Origin: Croceitalea rosinachiae
Lineage (GTDB): Bacteria; Bacteroidota; Bacteroidia; Flavobacteriales; Flavobacteriaceae
Assembly: GCF_031846445.1 (NCBI RefSeq)
Contig: NZ_JAVRHR010000005.1
Location: 5,930-69,929 of the forward strand
Length of the DNA: 64,000 bases
Direction: 5' to 3'
Positions 1 through 9,504 of this stretch are shown in pieces. A program made the position numbers and the translations under genes. The notes under the pieces were generated by a model. The model did no database searches, was not told where the DNA came from, and was given only the letters and a program-made list of their open reading frames with translations. Positions within the stretch are counted from its first letter, which is position 1; the number at the start of each line of letters is the position of its first letter.

Positions 1-1234
1 TAATGGGCAACAACGAAAACCTATTTTTAAGCACGGTTATAGCATTTTCAATTGCTCTTTCATAAATTAGGTCGTCTTCAATAGTATTCAAATCCTCATA
101 TAAATTATCAACCTCAACAGGTTCATAATTCGACAACCCAGCCTTGTATTTCGCCATTAAGATTTTCTTGACCGATTCAGACAATCTTTCCTCAGTTATT
201 TCACCTCTTTTATAAGCTTTTAGTATTTTTTCTTTAGCATTCAATACATTTACAGGCATCAACAACATATCATTTCCCGCCATAAAAGCAGAAAGTTCTA
301 CTTCACCCTCTGGGGCAAATTCTGAGACCGCTTTCATGTTCAAAGCGTCTGTAAACACTAGTCCTTTAAAACCAAGTTCATTTTTGAGAACATTCGTAAT
401 AATTGATTTAGATAGGGAGGATGGGAAACCATCGCGCTTTTCAAGGCTAGGAATATCCAAATGCGCCACCATGACACTACTTAAACCTTCTTTTATCAAT
501 TCTTTATAAGGATATAATTCGATACTATCCAATCGCTCTTTGGTAAAATCTAAATAGGGTAAAGAATGATGTGAATCAGCAGCGGTATCACCATGCCCAG
601 GGAAATGTTTTCCTGAAGACAAAACCCCCATACTCTCCATTCCCTTCAAAAAGGCTATGCCTTTTCCAGATACATTTGACTTATCTTCTCCAAAAGAACG
701 ATTACCAATTATTGGATTTTTCGGATTGATATTAATATCGATATCAGGAGCGAAATTAATATGCACTCCTAATCTTTTTGCATGCTTACCTATTTGACGA
801 CCTACATCCTTCACAATAGAATTATCTTGAATAGCACCCAACGTCATATTCCATGGGAAAGCATAAGTGGAATCTAATCGCATAGCCAACCCCCATTCGG
901 CGTCCATACCGATCATCAATGGAGTTTTAGAAGCTTTTTGATAGGCATTGGTTAGTTTCGCCTGTCTCCCAGGTCCACCTTTAGAGAAGATAACACCTCC
1001 TATATGGTGCTCATTAATTAACTGTAAAATTTTATCTGTTGCTGTTTTATTCTGATTTGAAGCGGCGCTTACCATAAAAAGCTGCCCAACTCGCTCTTCA
1101 ATGGACATTGCCTCATATTTAGCATTGACCCAACTTTGCTGCTCCAATGTATCGACAGTCACCAAGGGGTCGTTTTGAGCGAAGGAAATGTAAAAAACCT
1201 GTAAAAATAAGGTTAAGTAAAAGTTTCTAAGCAT
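1..1234 (-). CDS. Glycoside hydrolase family 3 protein (beta-N-acetylhexosaminidase-like), 3' part outside window
   Basis: Reading from an ATG at 1232-1234, 411 codons stay open to the left edge, so the C-terminus is missing. The start gives a signal peptide ending near ISFAQ. The GH3 catalytic fold is clear: the KHFPGHGDT...DSH loop (about residues 205-222), which carries the His/Asp acid-base dyad of NagZ-like enzymes, and FTDALNM with the probable nucleophile Asp296. It should cleave beta-linked N-acetylhexosamine or related sugars in the periplasm, perhaps in peptidoglycan recycling. Bacteroidota homologues often carry a C-terminal beta-lactamase-like domain, which cannot be checked here. 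It lies downstream of the amidase/MlaD gene group, separated by about 100 nt. Confidence 0.9.
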   Translation of the reverse strand, partial: MLRNFYLTLFLQVFYISFAQNDPLVTVDTLEQQSWVNAKYEAMSIEERVGQLFMVSAASNQNKTATDKILQLINEHHIGGVIFSKGGPGRQAKLTNAYQKASKTPLMIGMDAEWGLAMRLDSTYAFPWNMTLGAIQDNSIVKDVGRQIGKHAKRLGVHINFAPDIDININPKNPIIGNRSFGEDKSNVSGKGIAFLKGMESMGVLSSGKHFPGHGDTAADSHHSLPYLDFTKERLDSIELYPYKELIKEGLSSVMVAHLDIPSLEKRDGFPSSLSKSIITNVLKNELGFKGLVFTDALNMKAVSEFAPEGEVELSAFMAGNDMLLMPVNVLNAKEKILKAYKRGEITEERLSESVKKILMAKYKAGLSNYEPVEVDNLYEDLNTIEDDLIYERAIENAITVLKNRFSLLPI

Positions 1235-1335
1235 ACTAAATTGTCTAGGGAATCAACTTATAGCATCTAAAAATATTGTATTTCATCGAAGAAACTAAAG
1301 AAAATAGGGAAAATCAGAGGTTTTTCGGATAAAAT

Positions 1336-1818
1336 TCACATAAAACGGGCATGCCAACTCTCAGAAGCAGGAACTTCCCAATTTTCTATATATTCATGTT
1401 TTGTGGCTACCAAATTATTAAAAACTACTGTGTTTTTAGATACAGCTCTTTGCTTTGCCATCTTTTTAAAGTCAACAAGAGTTTTATAAGCTACAAACTC
1501 CCCTTGCTTATAAGATACATTCATTTTATCCAATAAATCCACGTCATACTTTTTCTCTAGAGCTTGAATAAAGTGTACCGATGCATCAATTGAGCAACCA
1601 GAGGCACTAGCTTGGGTCTGATCCAAACCAATAATTATGAATCTTTTATATTTGATTTCAAAGCCCGCTTTTAAATCGCTGCCATGCGCAGTCCATTGCT
1701 TTAAAAACTCACCCAACTCCATTTCAACCTCAGCAAGTTCCGTTTCTGAAAAACTACGATTGCATTGGTAAATCCAAATTCTTGAGGTATCTAAGAGAGA
1801 TTCAAAGGTCACTAACAT
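1336..1818 (-). CDS. Conserved Flavobacteriia protein often labelled ABC transporter ATPase
   Basis: 160 residues, soluble, no signal peptide and no Walker A or B motif, so the common database label ABC transporter ATPase is not supported by the sequence. It ends in the conserved tail WEVPASESWHARF, and the middle has SGCSIDASVHFI, both typical of this Bacteroidota family as I remember it. Its start follows the stop of the upstream Fe-S protein by one base, so it is probably the last gene of the amidase-mlaD-FeS operon. The function is unknown; the Cys in SGCSID is the only obvious candidate reactive residue. Confidence 0.8.
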   Translation of the reverse strand: MLVTFESLLDTSRIWIYQCNRSFSETELAEVEMELGEFLKQWTAHGSDLKAGFEIKYKRFIIIGLDQTQASASGCSIDASVHFIQALEKKYDVDLLDKMNVSYKQGEFVAYKTLVDFKKMAKQRAVSKNTVVFNNLVATKHEYIENWEVPASESWHARFM

Positions 1819-1819
1819 T

Positions 1820-2605
1820 TTAAATAGAGTTTGCGATAAGTTCAGCTACATCCAAAACAGTAATACTTTCTTCTTTTTCGTGAGCTTTAATCCCATCAGT
1901 CATCATGGTATTACAGTAAGGACATCCGGTAGCGATAATATTGGGGTTGGTTTCCAAAGCATCTTTGGTACGCAACACATTAATATCCATGTCACCTTTT
2001 TCAGGTTCCTTGAACATTTGTGCACCACCGGCTCCACAACACAACGCTGTTTTTTTATGACGTTTCATTTCAATAATTGCTGCGTTAGTTTTCTTGAGGA
2101 TCTCCCTTGGCGCATCATAAACCGAGTTAGCTCTTCCTAAATAGCAAGGGTCATGGAATGTAATGCGTTTTCCTTTATACGCTTCACCTTCAATCGACAA
2201 ACGCCCACCATCTATCAATTCTTTGATATACTGTGTATGATGAATAACCTTATAGTTTCCGCATAGACTTGGGTATTCATTTTTTAAGGTATTGAAAGAA
2301 TGAGGATCGCACGTTACAATTCGTTTTATTTCGTAGCCATTCAAAATTTCAATATTCATCATAGCCTGCATTTGAAACAAGAATTCATTACCTGCCCGCT
2401 TTGCCACATCGCCCGTACAGCTTTCTTCTGAACCTAAAACAGCAAAGTCGACATTAGCTCTATTTAATATTTTCACAAAGGCCCTAGATATTTTTTTAGC
2501 CCTATCATCGTAGCTACCTGCAGAGCCCACCCAAAATAATATTTCTGGTTGTGCCCCTTGAGCAATAAATTCTTCCATGGTTTTGACCTTAAGTTCCTCA
2601 CTCAT
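1820..2605 (-). CDS. CCG-domain (Fe-S)-binding protein, HdrB/GlpC-like
   Basis: 261 residues with two cysteine-rich CCG-type halves: Cys63 and Cys99 in the first, then DPCYLGR (Cys154), LCCGAGG (Cys189, Cys190) and TGCPYC (Cys228, Cys231). This is the signature of heterodisulfide-reductase subunit B and glycolate/glycerol-3-phosphate oxidase subunits, which bind a noncubane or [4Fe-4S] cluster and pass electrons. It lies 10 nt behind the membrane 4Fe-4S protein, so the two probably form one complex at the inner membrane. The physiological donor and acceptor cannot be told from sequence. Confidence 0.88.
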   Translation of the reverse strand: MSEELKVKTMEEFIAQGAQPEILFWVGSAGSYDDRAKKISRAFVKILNRANVDFAVLGSEESCTGDVAKRAGNEFLFQMQAMMNIEILNGYEIKRIVTCDPHSFNTLKNEYPSLCGNYKVIHHTQYIKELIDGGRLSIEGEAYKGKRITFHDPCYLGRANSVYDAPREILKKTNAAIIEMKRHKKTALCCGAGGAQMFKEPEKGDMDINVLRTKDALETNPNIIATGCPYCNTMMTDGIKAHEKEESITVLDVAELIANSI

Positions 2606-2615
2606 AATAATAGCT

Positions 2616-3938
2616 TTATTCGTCTACCCAGTTTAAACGATCCATTTGGCTGTAGGGCCATGGTGCACCATTGTTCTCAATGTTGGACATCATATTGTTT
2701 AATTCCGTAGGTGCTGCAGACTGTTCCATAACCAAATACCTTCTCATTTCAACAATAATGGATAAAGGGTCAATACTTACTGGACACGCCTCAACGCAAG
2801 CGTTACATGTTGTGCAGGCCCATAGTTCTTCTTTTGTAATATAATCATCTAGGAGCTGTTTGCCATCTGGGACAAATACCCCGTTGTTAGCATCTATATT
2901 CTTCCCTACCTCCTCTAAACGATCGCGAGTGTCCATCATTATTTTGCGAGGCGAAAGTTTTTTTCCCGTCTGATTCGCTGGACACTCTGAAGTGCATCTT
3001 CCACATTCAGTACACGTATATGCATTCAATAATTGCACCCAGTTTAAGTCTTGAACATCAGATGCACCGAACTTTTCTGGTTCTTCAGAATCTTCTGCGG
3101 GAGCGGCAAAAGGATCGGCAGATGGGTCTAGCATCAATTTAACCTCATTGGTTACTGCTTCTACATTGTTAAACTCACCTTGTGGTTTCACCTTCCCATA
3201 ATATGTGTTCGGAAAAGCCAAAAGAATGTGTAAGTGTTTTGAATAGTACAGATAGTTCAGAAAGAATAGAATTCCTAAAATATGAAGCCACCAAGCGGCA
3301 CGTTCAATTAGTATCAAACCTGAAATGGACATTCCTTCAAATAAAGACGCTATGAATTGACTTACTGGAAAAGCTCCTGCCTTGTCATAATGTGCAGCTC
3401 CTAATTGCTGTAATTGAAAATCTGAGGCATTCATGGTCAAAAACAGCATCATCAACACCAGTTCTATATATAGAATAAGATTACCATCTTTTTTGGGCCA
3501 TCCTTGCATTTCAGGTTTTATAAAGCGTTTCAGCTTAACAATATTTCGTCTTAACCAAAAAACTATCACGGCAACAATGACCAAAAGGGCTAAAACTTCA
3601 AAAGCGCCTATTAAAAAATCATAAACTGATCCCAATGGAGCAAATATTCTGTGCGTACCCAAAAGTCCATCGATAATGATTTCTAAAACTTCAATATTAA
3701 TAATGACAAACCCAACATAAACAATTACGTGCATCAAACCTGCAATGGGTCTCACAATCATTTTTGTTTGTCCAAGCGCTATTCTAGCCATGTTTTTCCA
3801 CCGCTGTGGTTTGTTATCACTAATATCTACATGGCGCCCCAGCTTAATGTTTCTAGAAAGCTTTCTTACATTTTTGGCAAAAAAACCAAAGCCAATAGCT
3901 AAAGCTATTGCAAATATGATATTAGGAAGATATTCCAT
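2616..3938 (-). CDS. Membrane-bound 4Fe-4S dicluster protein, HdrC/E-like
   Basis: 440 residues. The N-terminal about 240 residues contain several membrane helices (near 5-20, 65-90, 105-130, 155-170 and 205-230) with conserved histidines, resembling the cytochrome-b-like gamma subunit of nitrate reductase or HdrE. The C-terminal part has two ferredoxin clusters, Cys309/312/315/319 and Cys375/378/381/385, each followed by Pro. This architecture moves electrons between membrane quinones and a soluble partner, here almost certainly the CCG protein encoded next. It starts 7 nt after mlaD. The redox partner is unknown. Confidence 0.88.
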   Translation of the reverse strand: MEYLPNIIFAIALAIGFGFFAKNVRKLSRNIKLGRHVDISDNKPQRWKNMARIALGQTKMIVRPIAGLMHVIVYVGFVIINIEVLEIIIDGLLGTHRIFAPLGSVYDFLIGAFEVLALLVIVAVIVFWLRRNIVKLKRFIKPEMQGWPKKDGNLILYIELVLMMLFLTMNASDFQLQQLGAAHYDKAGAFPVSQFIASLFEGMSISGLILIERAAWWLHILGILFFLNYLYYSKHLHILLAFPNTYYGKVKPQGEFNNVEAVTNEVKLMLDPSADPFAAPAEDSEEPEKFGASDVQDLNWVQLLNAYTCTECGRCTSECPANQTGKKLSPRKIMMDTRDRLEEVGKNIDANNGVFVPDGKQLLDDYITKEELWACTTCNACVEACPVSIDPLSIIVEMRRYLVMEQSAAPTELNNMMSNIENNGAPWPYSQMDRLNWVDE

Positions 3939-3945
3939 AAGTTAA

Positions 3946-4911
3946 TTAATTCTCTTTAGTAGCCGCAGGGTCATTTTCTGGTAACTCGTATTCTTTTTGT
4001 TTTTTTCCAAAAACTGATACATTAACATATCGCTTTGGGTTCAGGCGAAAGTCTTGCAATAATAAATCAAGTTCTCTTGAAGCATTTGAAAGGTTGTTAT
4101 AAAACTCATCATCATGAGCTAATTTGCCCAGAGAGCCTTCACCCTTCTCTATTTTGGAAAGCACCATATTCAGGTTATCAACAGTGCCTTGCAAACCACT
4201 AATGGTACCCGCCAAATCACTTTTTGCCAATTCTTTTGATAACTCAGAAAAGTTTGCAGTAATCGTATTTACATTTTTGATGGAGCTGTCCAATTCTTCT
4301 TTATTGTCAGTCAAAACTTGGTTTAATGCACTGGCAGTAACTTGAAAACTTGAGACTAGTTTATTGAGACCTGCTATGCTTTGACGTAATTCTAATCTGG
4401 TTTTATAGTCCAAAACGTCATTAACATTCATTAAAAGAGAATCTGCATGTGTGACTGCACCTTCAACCTTCATCTGCAATGGCGTAAGATTTTCTTGCAC
4501 TAAATCAGTAAGACCGGGTTTGACACGCGATTGTAATGTATCTCCAGATTTTGCAGTAACTCCGTCATCAAATACAGGTATTATCTGTATGCCTTTGCCT
4601 CCAATGATTCCTGTATCATAAATTTCAGCCAAGCTATTTTTAGAAAATCCATAACCTTCATTAATGCTAAAAGTTACTATCGATTTAAACTGATTGTCTT
4701 TAAATCGTATACTGGTGACATTACCAACTACAAGACCATTGATGGAAACTTGGGTTCCACTTTGTAAACCACCGACATTATCATATACTGCATAAAATGT
4801 TGAAGAGTCATCAAAGAAGGAAGAAGATTTTAAATAACTAAAACCGAAGATTACGGCTAGGATTCCTAATATTACTAAAATTCCGGTCTTTACTTCCCTA
4901 GATAGTTTCAA
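3946..4911 (-). CDS. MlaD/MCE-domain lipid-transport protein
   Basis: 321 residues. One N-terminal membrane anchor (about 9-26) is followed by a single MCE domain (about 37-115, with the GLQSGTQVSINGLVVGNV core), then a long helical, coiled-coil-like region to about 270 and a short tail. MCE proteins form periplasmic rings that carry phospholipids between the membranes. The permease and ATPase partners (MlaE, MlaF) are not adjacent. The gene lies 66 nt after the amidase gene and 7 nt before the Fe-S genes, so it is probably cotranscribed with them. Confidence 0.9.
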   Translation of the reverse strand: MKLSREVKTGILVILGILAVIFGFSYLKSSSFFDDSSTFYAVYDNVGGLQSGTQVSINGLVVGNVTSIRFKDNQFKSIVTFSINEGYGFSKNSLAEIYDTGIIGGKGIQIIPVFDDGVTAKSGDTLQSRVKPGLTDLVQENLTPLQMKVEGAVTHADSLLMNVNDVLDYKTRLELRQSIAGLNKLVSSFQVTASALNQVLTDNKEELDSSIKNVNTITANFSELSKELAKSDLAGTISGLQGTVDNLNMVLSKIEKGEGSLGKLAHDDEFYNNLSNASRELDLLLQDFRLNPKRYVNVSVFGKKQKEYELPENDPAATKEN

Positions 4912-4977
4912 AAGGTTGGATTTACTGTTCTAAACAAAATTAGAAATATTTTTAAGACAGGCTCACAAAGATAATAC

Positions 4978-6231
4978 TCATTTTAAAGCCTCTTTTAATG
5001 GAATTCGCATACCCTCTTTATAAGCTACAATATAAGAAGTGGTGTATCCTTTAGCATCCGCCTTTGATTTCAACAATTTTGCCTGTTCATAAGACTTAGC
5101 ATTCCCATACATATATCGATAAAGATTTTTAAAAGATTCTTTAGATATGCTATCCAATCCTCTAAAATTTTTAGCATCGAGAGGAACTGCTTTAGAACTA
5201 GCCATCAACTGTACCTTGTAAATAATAATCGGTACATCCTCAGCAGTGGCTATATCAGTTTTTTCAGTTTCCTCTACTGGCTTTCCTGTATCGTTGCTTG
5301 CAATTTCTGATTGCTTTTCAACCTCTTGTACAATTACTTCCCTAGTTTTCTCTGTATTCTCTTTTTCAGCTGGCTCAGAAGTTTTTTCTACAATTTTAGC
5401 TTCTTCATTCGTCGAGTTTGTTTTTTCTATAATTGATATGGGTTCAAGATTGGCCTCTACCCCATCTTTATAACTTAAAATAGCATTAGCGATAGCTGTA
5501 CCCATTTCTTTCTTACCTCTTTCAGAATCCAAATATGAACCCTCATTCTTATTAGTTAAAAATCCTGTTTCAATCAATACACTGGGCATAAACGTTTGAT
5601 GCAACACTATAAAGCCTGCTTGCTTTACCTTACGGTCTTTACGCTTTAATCGCACAGTAAAATTGGTTTGTAACAATTTAGCAAGCTCAATACTCTGGTC
5701 TAAAAACTCCTCTTGCATAATGGTTAAACCGATTATGGATTCTGGGGAATTAATATCATACTCAGCATATTTTTGCTCGTAATTGTCCTCAAGATAAATT
5801 ACTGAGTTCTCTTTTTTGGCAACCTCAAAGTTTTGCTTGTTAGCATGAAGCCCTAAAACAAAAGTACCCGCACCATAGGCATCGGAATTGTGGGAATCAC
5901 AATGCACTGAAACAAATAAATCTGCATTGGCCTGATTAGCTATCTCACCTCTTTTAAATAAATCAATAAACGTATCATCATCACGTGTATAGATTACCTT
6001 AATATCTGGATTCTTTTCTAAAACCTTACCAATTTCCAATACGATGGCCAGTGCAATGTCTTTTTCTAAAAAACCATTTCCAAGATTTCCTGGGTCATGA
6101 CCACCATGCCCAGCATCTAGAACAACAATAAACTTATTTTTTAACTGTATTTCGGTATTATTATTGATAAAAGATGAAAAGAAGAAAACAAACCCAAATA
6201 AAATGGTGGAAAAGAACCGAGTTTTAATCAT
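4978..6231 (-). CDS. N-acetylmuramoyl-L-alanine amidase with C-terminal SPOR-like domain
   Basis: 417 residues. A signal peptide (about 1-25) precedes an Amidase_3 domain (about 33-250). The zinc ligands and catalytic residues are visible: His in LDAGHGGHDPG, Glu in LEKDIAL, His in SVHCDSH, and Glu in LIETGFLTN. A Glu/Thr/Lys-rich linker (about 260-325) leads to a C-terminal region (about 335-415) resembling a SPOR peptidoglycan-binding fold. It cleaves the amide bond between MurNAc and the stem peptide in the periplasm, probably during cell separation. It heads the operon that continues with mlaD and the Fe-S pair, and is divergent from the LptD-like gene. Confidence 0.92.
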   Translation of the reverse strand: MIKTRFFSTILFGFVFFFSSFINNNTEIQLKNKFIVVLDAGHGGHDPGNLGNGFLEKDIALAIVLEIGKVLEKNPDIKVIYTRDDDTFIDLFKRGEIANQANADLFVSVHCDSHNSDAYGAGTFVLGLHANKQNFEVAKKENSVIYLEDNYEQKYAEYDINSPESIIGLTIMQEEFLDQSIELAKLLQTNFTVRLKRKDRKVKQAGFIVLHQTFMPSVLIETGFLTNKNEGSYLDSERGKKEMGTAIANAILSYKDGVEANLEPISIIEKTNSTNEEAKIVEKTSEPAEKENTEKTREVIVQEVEKQSEIASNDTGKPVEETEKTDIATAEDVPIIIYKVQLMASSKAVPLDAKNFRGLDSISKESFKNLYRYMYGNAKSYEQAKLLKSKADAKGYTTSYIVAYKEGMRIPLKEALK

Positions 6232-6362
6232 ATGAACTGCTTATTTTTACTATCCTGACCAGGTTAAATTTATTGTAATGCCCAATTAACAGAATAAAAA
6301 ATATATGTAAGTTTGAGCTTCAAAAACTGAGCCAACCTACTACAAAAATAGGATTTATCACG

Positions 6363-9071
6363 TTGCAAGCAAACAAACATCTCTATCTTTTCCTATTCCT
6401 GCTGGTTTTTGCGACAGTTTCTATTGCTGCCCAAGAGAATCCTATTGTGCCCCTACCCATTAAAGCCATAAAAGATACTATCAGGGCTCCTTTAATGCCA
6501 GTTACTATTGCAAATGATTCAATATCAAATGATTCTATTCAAATTGATTCTACATCAGGTAAAAAACAGTTGCTACTGGGCAAAATTAAGTATAAGGCAA
6601 AAGATTATGTAAAGCTTAGTCAAAAAGACAAAAAAATATATCTATATGATGAAGCAGAAATCTATTATCAAGATACCGAATTAAAAGCGGGTATCATAAT
6701 AATGGATTATGTCAAAAATGAGGTGTATGCTGGTCGTATTAAAGATTCCACTGGTGTATATTCACAATTGCCGTATTTCAAGCAAGGCGACCAAGTTGTG
6801 ATCCCTGATTCCATTCGCTTTAATTTTGATACCCAAAAGGCGTTGATTTGGAACTCAAGAACTGAGCAGCAGGCTGGTTTAGGTTCTTTGGGGCAAGATG
6901 CCATGAAGGTCTTGGCAGACATCACTAAAAAAGAGAATGACTCTGTTTATTTTTTAAAAGACGGAAAACTCACTACTTCAAAAGATACTGTTGATCCTGA
7001 TTATTATATTCGTATTAGAAAAGCCAAATTTGTACCTGGAAAAAAGATTATTGCAGGTTTCAGTAATTTTTATTTGGTAGACGTACCCACACCTATAGCG
7101 CTACCCTTTGCTTATTTTCCGTTAACAACTGGACGTACTGCAGGATTGATATTTCCGACCTTTGGCAATGACCCTAATCGCGGATACAATTTACAAAACG
7201 GTGGGTATTATCTACCTATAAATGAGTATGTGGATTTAAGTTTTCTTGGTGATTTTTTCACCAATGGCAGTTATGGGTTTCGAATGCGTTCAGATTATGT
7301 CAAAAGATACCGCTTTAAAGGTACCGTGAATTTTAGATTTGAAAATCAAATTTTTAGTCAAAAAGGATTTGATGATTTTAGGCGTACAACCCTTTATAAT
7401 TTACAAATCACGCATTCACAAGATCCCAAATCTAGCCCAAATTCTCGTTTTTCAGCCTCTGTAAACTTAGGTAGCAGTGAATATTTCACTAATTCGTTCA
7501 ATCAAATAAATGTTCAAAATACTCAGAATAACAACCTTTCATCTTCTATTTCGTATTCAAAAACATTTCCGAATTATCCATCGGTGAATATGAGTTTAAC
7601 GGCAACCCACAACCAAAATACGCAGACGCAAGAAATTAACTTGACCCTACCTACACTAAATGCAAGTATGGAACGTATTTTTCCATTTGCCAAAAGAGAT
7701 GGTATTAAAAAAGGTTTGATTCAAAACATCAACTTTCAATATAATCTAAGAGCAGAAAACAGAATTGCAACGACAGATTCTTTGTTTTTAAGACCAGGTA
7801 TGTTTGATAATGCCCGTATTGGGGCAAGACATACATTACCTATAAGTACCAATTTTAAAGTCGCCAAGTATTTCAGTGTTACGGTAGGTGGTAATTATGA
7901 AGATGTTTGGACTTTTGAAACATTTCGTCGTGGCCTTGATCCAGATGATCCAGAAAGCAATAGAGAGGTTGTTTTAGATACTATCTCTGGTTTTGATCGC
8001 TATAATAGATATGGTATTAGCTCGAGTATCGGTACAACGCTATATGGAACTTTAAATTTTGGAGAGGACAAAAAAATACAGGCCCTTAGGCATGTTGTAA
8101 GGCCACAGGTAGGTTGGAGCTACACTCCATCTTTTGAGCAATTTTATGACACTTATGAAAACTTCGATGGTGAAGAAGTTTTATACAGTCGATTTGAAGG
8201 CACTTTAAATGGCGCTCCAAGTTTAACAAGGGGAAACTCAATGACTTTTTCACTTCAAAATACACTTGAAGCCAAGGTAAGAGATAAAGATTCAACCGCT
8301 ACGGAACCGAAAAAGATTTCTATTTTAAAAAATCTCAATTTTTCTACCTCTTATAATTTTGAAGCAGATTCTCTAAAACTTTCTCCGATTAGCATGAATG
8401 GGGCCACCAGCTTGTTTGACAATAAAATGAGCATAAATTTTGCTGGTACTTTAGATCCCTACACTATTGATAATAATGGTAGAAGAATTAATACCTTTAA
8501 TGTTAAGAATGGAGGAAGTCTTCTACGTTTTACCACAGGTAGGTTTGATGTTTCGTACTCTCTATCAAGTGCAATATTCGGCAAAGACAAAAAAGATCCT
8601 GATGAAGCAAAAGCAGTGAGTGATGAATACCGCGCCGCTAGTGGCGGTAGTACAGACGATCTTTTTGGGTTCGGATTGGATAACAGACAAAGTAATGATA
8701 GGAAACCAGAAGAAGATATTGAAAATCCGTTATACGGTAATAAACTGCCATGGGATTTAAGTATGCGATTTGGTATGAGTTATAACAATACCAATCGCCA
8801 AAATGATATCAACAGAGCAAATCTAATGTTTTCTGGTAGTGTTGAACTATCACCCAGATGGGATGTTAGAGTAAGTTCTGGTTATGATTTTATCAACCAA
8901 GGTTTTGCCCAAACTCAATTGGGATTCAGAAGAAACTTGAAAAGCTTTGATCTAAGATTTGATTGGGTGCCTTTTGGAAGAAACGAAAATTGGTTTTTCT
9001 TTATTGGGATAAGCAGTTCAATATTACAAGATCTTAAGTGGGAGAACAGAAGTCAGCGTTTAGTTCGCTAA
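6363..9071 (+). CDS. lptD: LptD-like LPS-assembly outer-membrane protein
   Basis: 902 residues. The start is TTG; no ATG lies in frame upstream, and this start gives a proper signal peptide ending in AAQ, whereas the next ATG (6495) would lose it. An OstA-like beta region (about 75-240, YLYDEAEIYYQDTELKAG) is followed by a large beta-barrel of alternating aromatic and polar strands. The Bacteroidota LptD family inserts LPS into the outer leaflet with LptE. A TAAGTTTG box at 6308-6315 could be a -7 element, but no good -33 is spaced to it. ridA follows after 52 nt. Confidence 0.85.
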   Translation: MQANKHLYLFLFLLVFATVSIAAQENPIVPLPIKAIKDTIRAPLMPVTIANDSISNDSIQIDSTSGKKQLLLGKIKYKAKDYVKLSQKDKKIYLYDEAEIYYQDTELKAGIIIMDYVKNEVYAGRIKDSTGVYSQLPYFKQGDQVVIPDSIRFNFDTQKALIWNSRTEQQAGLGSLGQDAMKVLADITKKENDSVYFLKDGKLTTSKDTVDPDYYIRIRKAKFVPGKKIIAGFSNFYLVDVPTPIALPFAYFPLTTGRTAGLIFPTFGNDPNRGYNLQNGGYYLPINEYVDLSFLGDFFTNGSYGFRMRSDYVKRYRFKGTVNFRFENQIFSQKGFDDFRRTTLYNLQITHSQDPKSSPNSRFSASVNLGSSEYFTNSFNQINVQNTQNNNLSSSISYSKTFPNYPSVNMSLTATHNQNTQTQEINLTLPTLNASMERIFPFAKRDGIKKGLIQNINFQYNLRAENRIATTDSLFLRPGMFDNARIGARHTLPISTNFKVAKYFSVTVGGNYEDVWTFETFRRGLDPDDPESNREVVLDTISGFDRYNRYGISSSIGTTLYGTLNFGEDKKIQALRHVVRPQVGWSYTPSFEQFYDTYENFDGEEVLYSRFEGTLNGAPSLTRGNSMTFSLQNTLEAKVRDKDSTATEPKKISILKNLNFSTSYNFEADSLKLSPISMNGATSLFDNKMSINFAGTLDPYTIDNNGRRINTFNVKNGGSLLRFTTGRFDVSYSLSSAIFGKDKKDPDEAKAVSDEYRAASGGSTDDLFGFGLDNRQSNDRKPEEDIENPLYGNKLPWDLSMRFGMSYNNTNRQNDINRANLMFSGSVELSPRWDVRVSSGYDFINQGFAQTQLGFRRNLKSFDLRFDWVPFGRNENWFFFIGISSSILQDLKWENRSQRLVR

Positions 9072-9123
9072 ATATTAGAAAAAAATAATCTTTATTCTTT
9101 AAACTTGTTAAAATTTATAACAG

Positions 9124-9504
9124 ATGAAAACAATTATTACAACTTCTAAAGCTCCTGCACCCATTGGGCCCTATAATCAAGCTATTCTAGTCAAAGACAC
9201 CCTTTATATTTCTGGGCAAACCCCAATAGACCCAGCTACTGGAAAATTGATAGAAGGCGATGTCAAAGTTGAGGCTAAGCAATGTATGCAAAATCTAAAA
9301 GCTATTCTGGAAGAAGCAGGCATGACCTTTGAAAATGTTGTAAAAACGTCAATTTTCTTAAAAGATATGCACCAGTTCTCTAAAGTAAACGAAGTATACG
9401 GTAATCATTTTGATGCAGATACAGCACCCGCTAGAGAAACCGTTGAAGTAGCCAACCTACCGATGTTTGTCAATGTTGAAATATCTATGATTGCAGTTAG
9501 ATAG
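9124..9504 (+). CDS. ridA: RidA family reactive intermediate/imine deaminase
   Basis: 126 residues, the normal family length, starting from ATG. The sequence has the family features: PIGPYNQA near the N-terminus, a central YISGQTPIDP segment, the conserved Arg in APARETVEVANLP that binds the substrate carboxylate, and VEISMIAV at the end. RidA hydrolyses reactive 2-aminoacrylate and other enamines or imines released by PLP enzymes such as threonine dehydratase. It acts in the cytoplasm as a trimer. Its stop overlaps the 3' end of the convergent kinase gene by 8 nt. Confidence 0.95.
   Translation: MKTIITTSKAPAPIGPYNQAILVKDTLYISGQTPIDPATGKLIEGDVKVEAKQCMQNLKAILEEAGMTFENVVKTSIFLKDMHQFSKVNEVYGNHFDADTAPARETVEVANLPMFVNVEISMIAVR

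Noticed and set aside
1336..1818. ABC transporter ATPase label
   Set aside because: No Walker A, Walker B or signature motif is present, so the transport function was not assigned.
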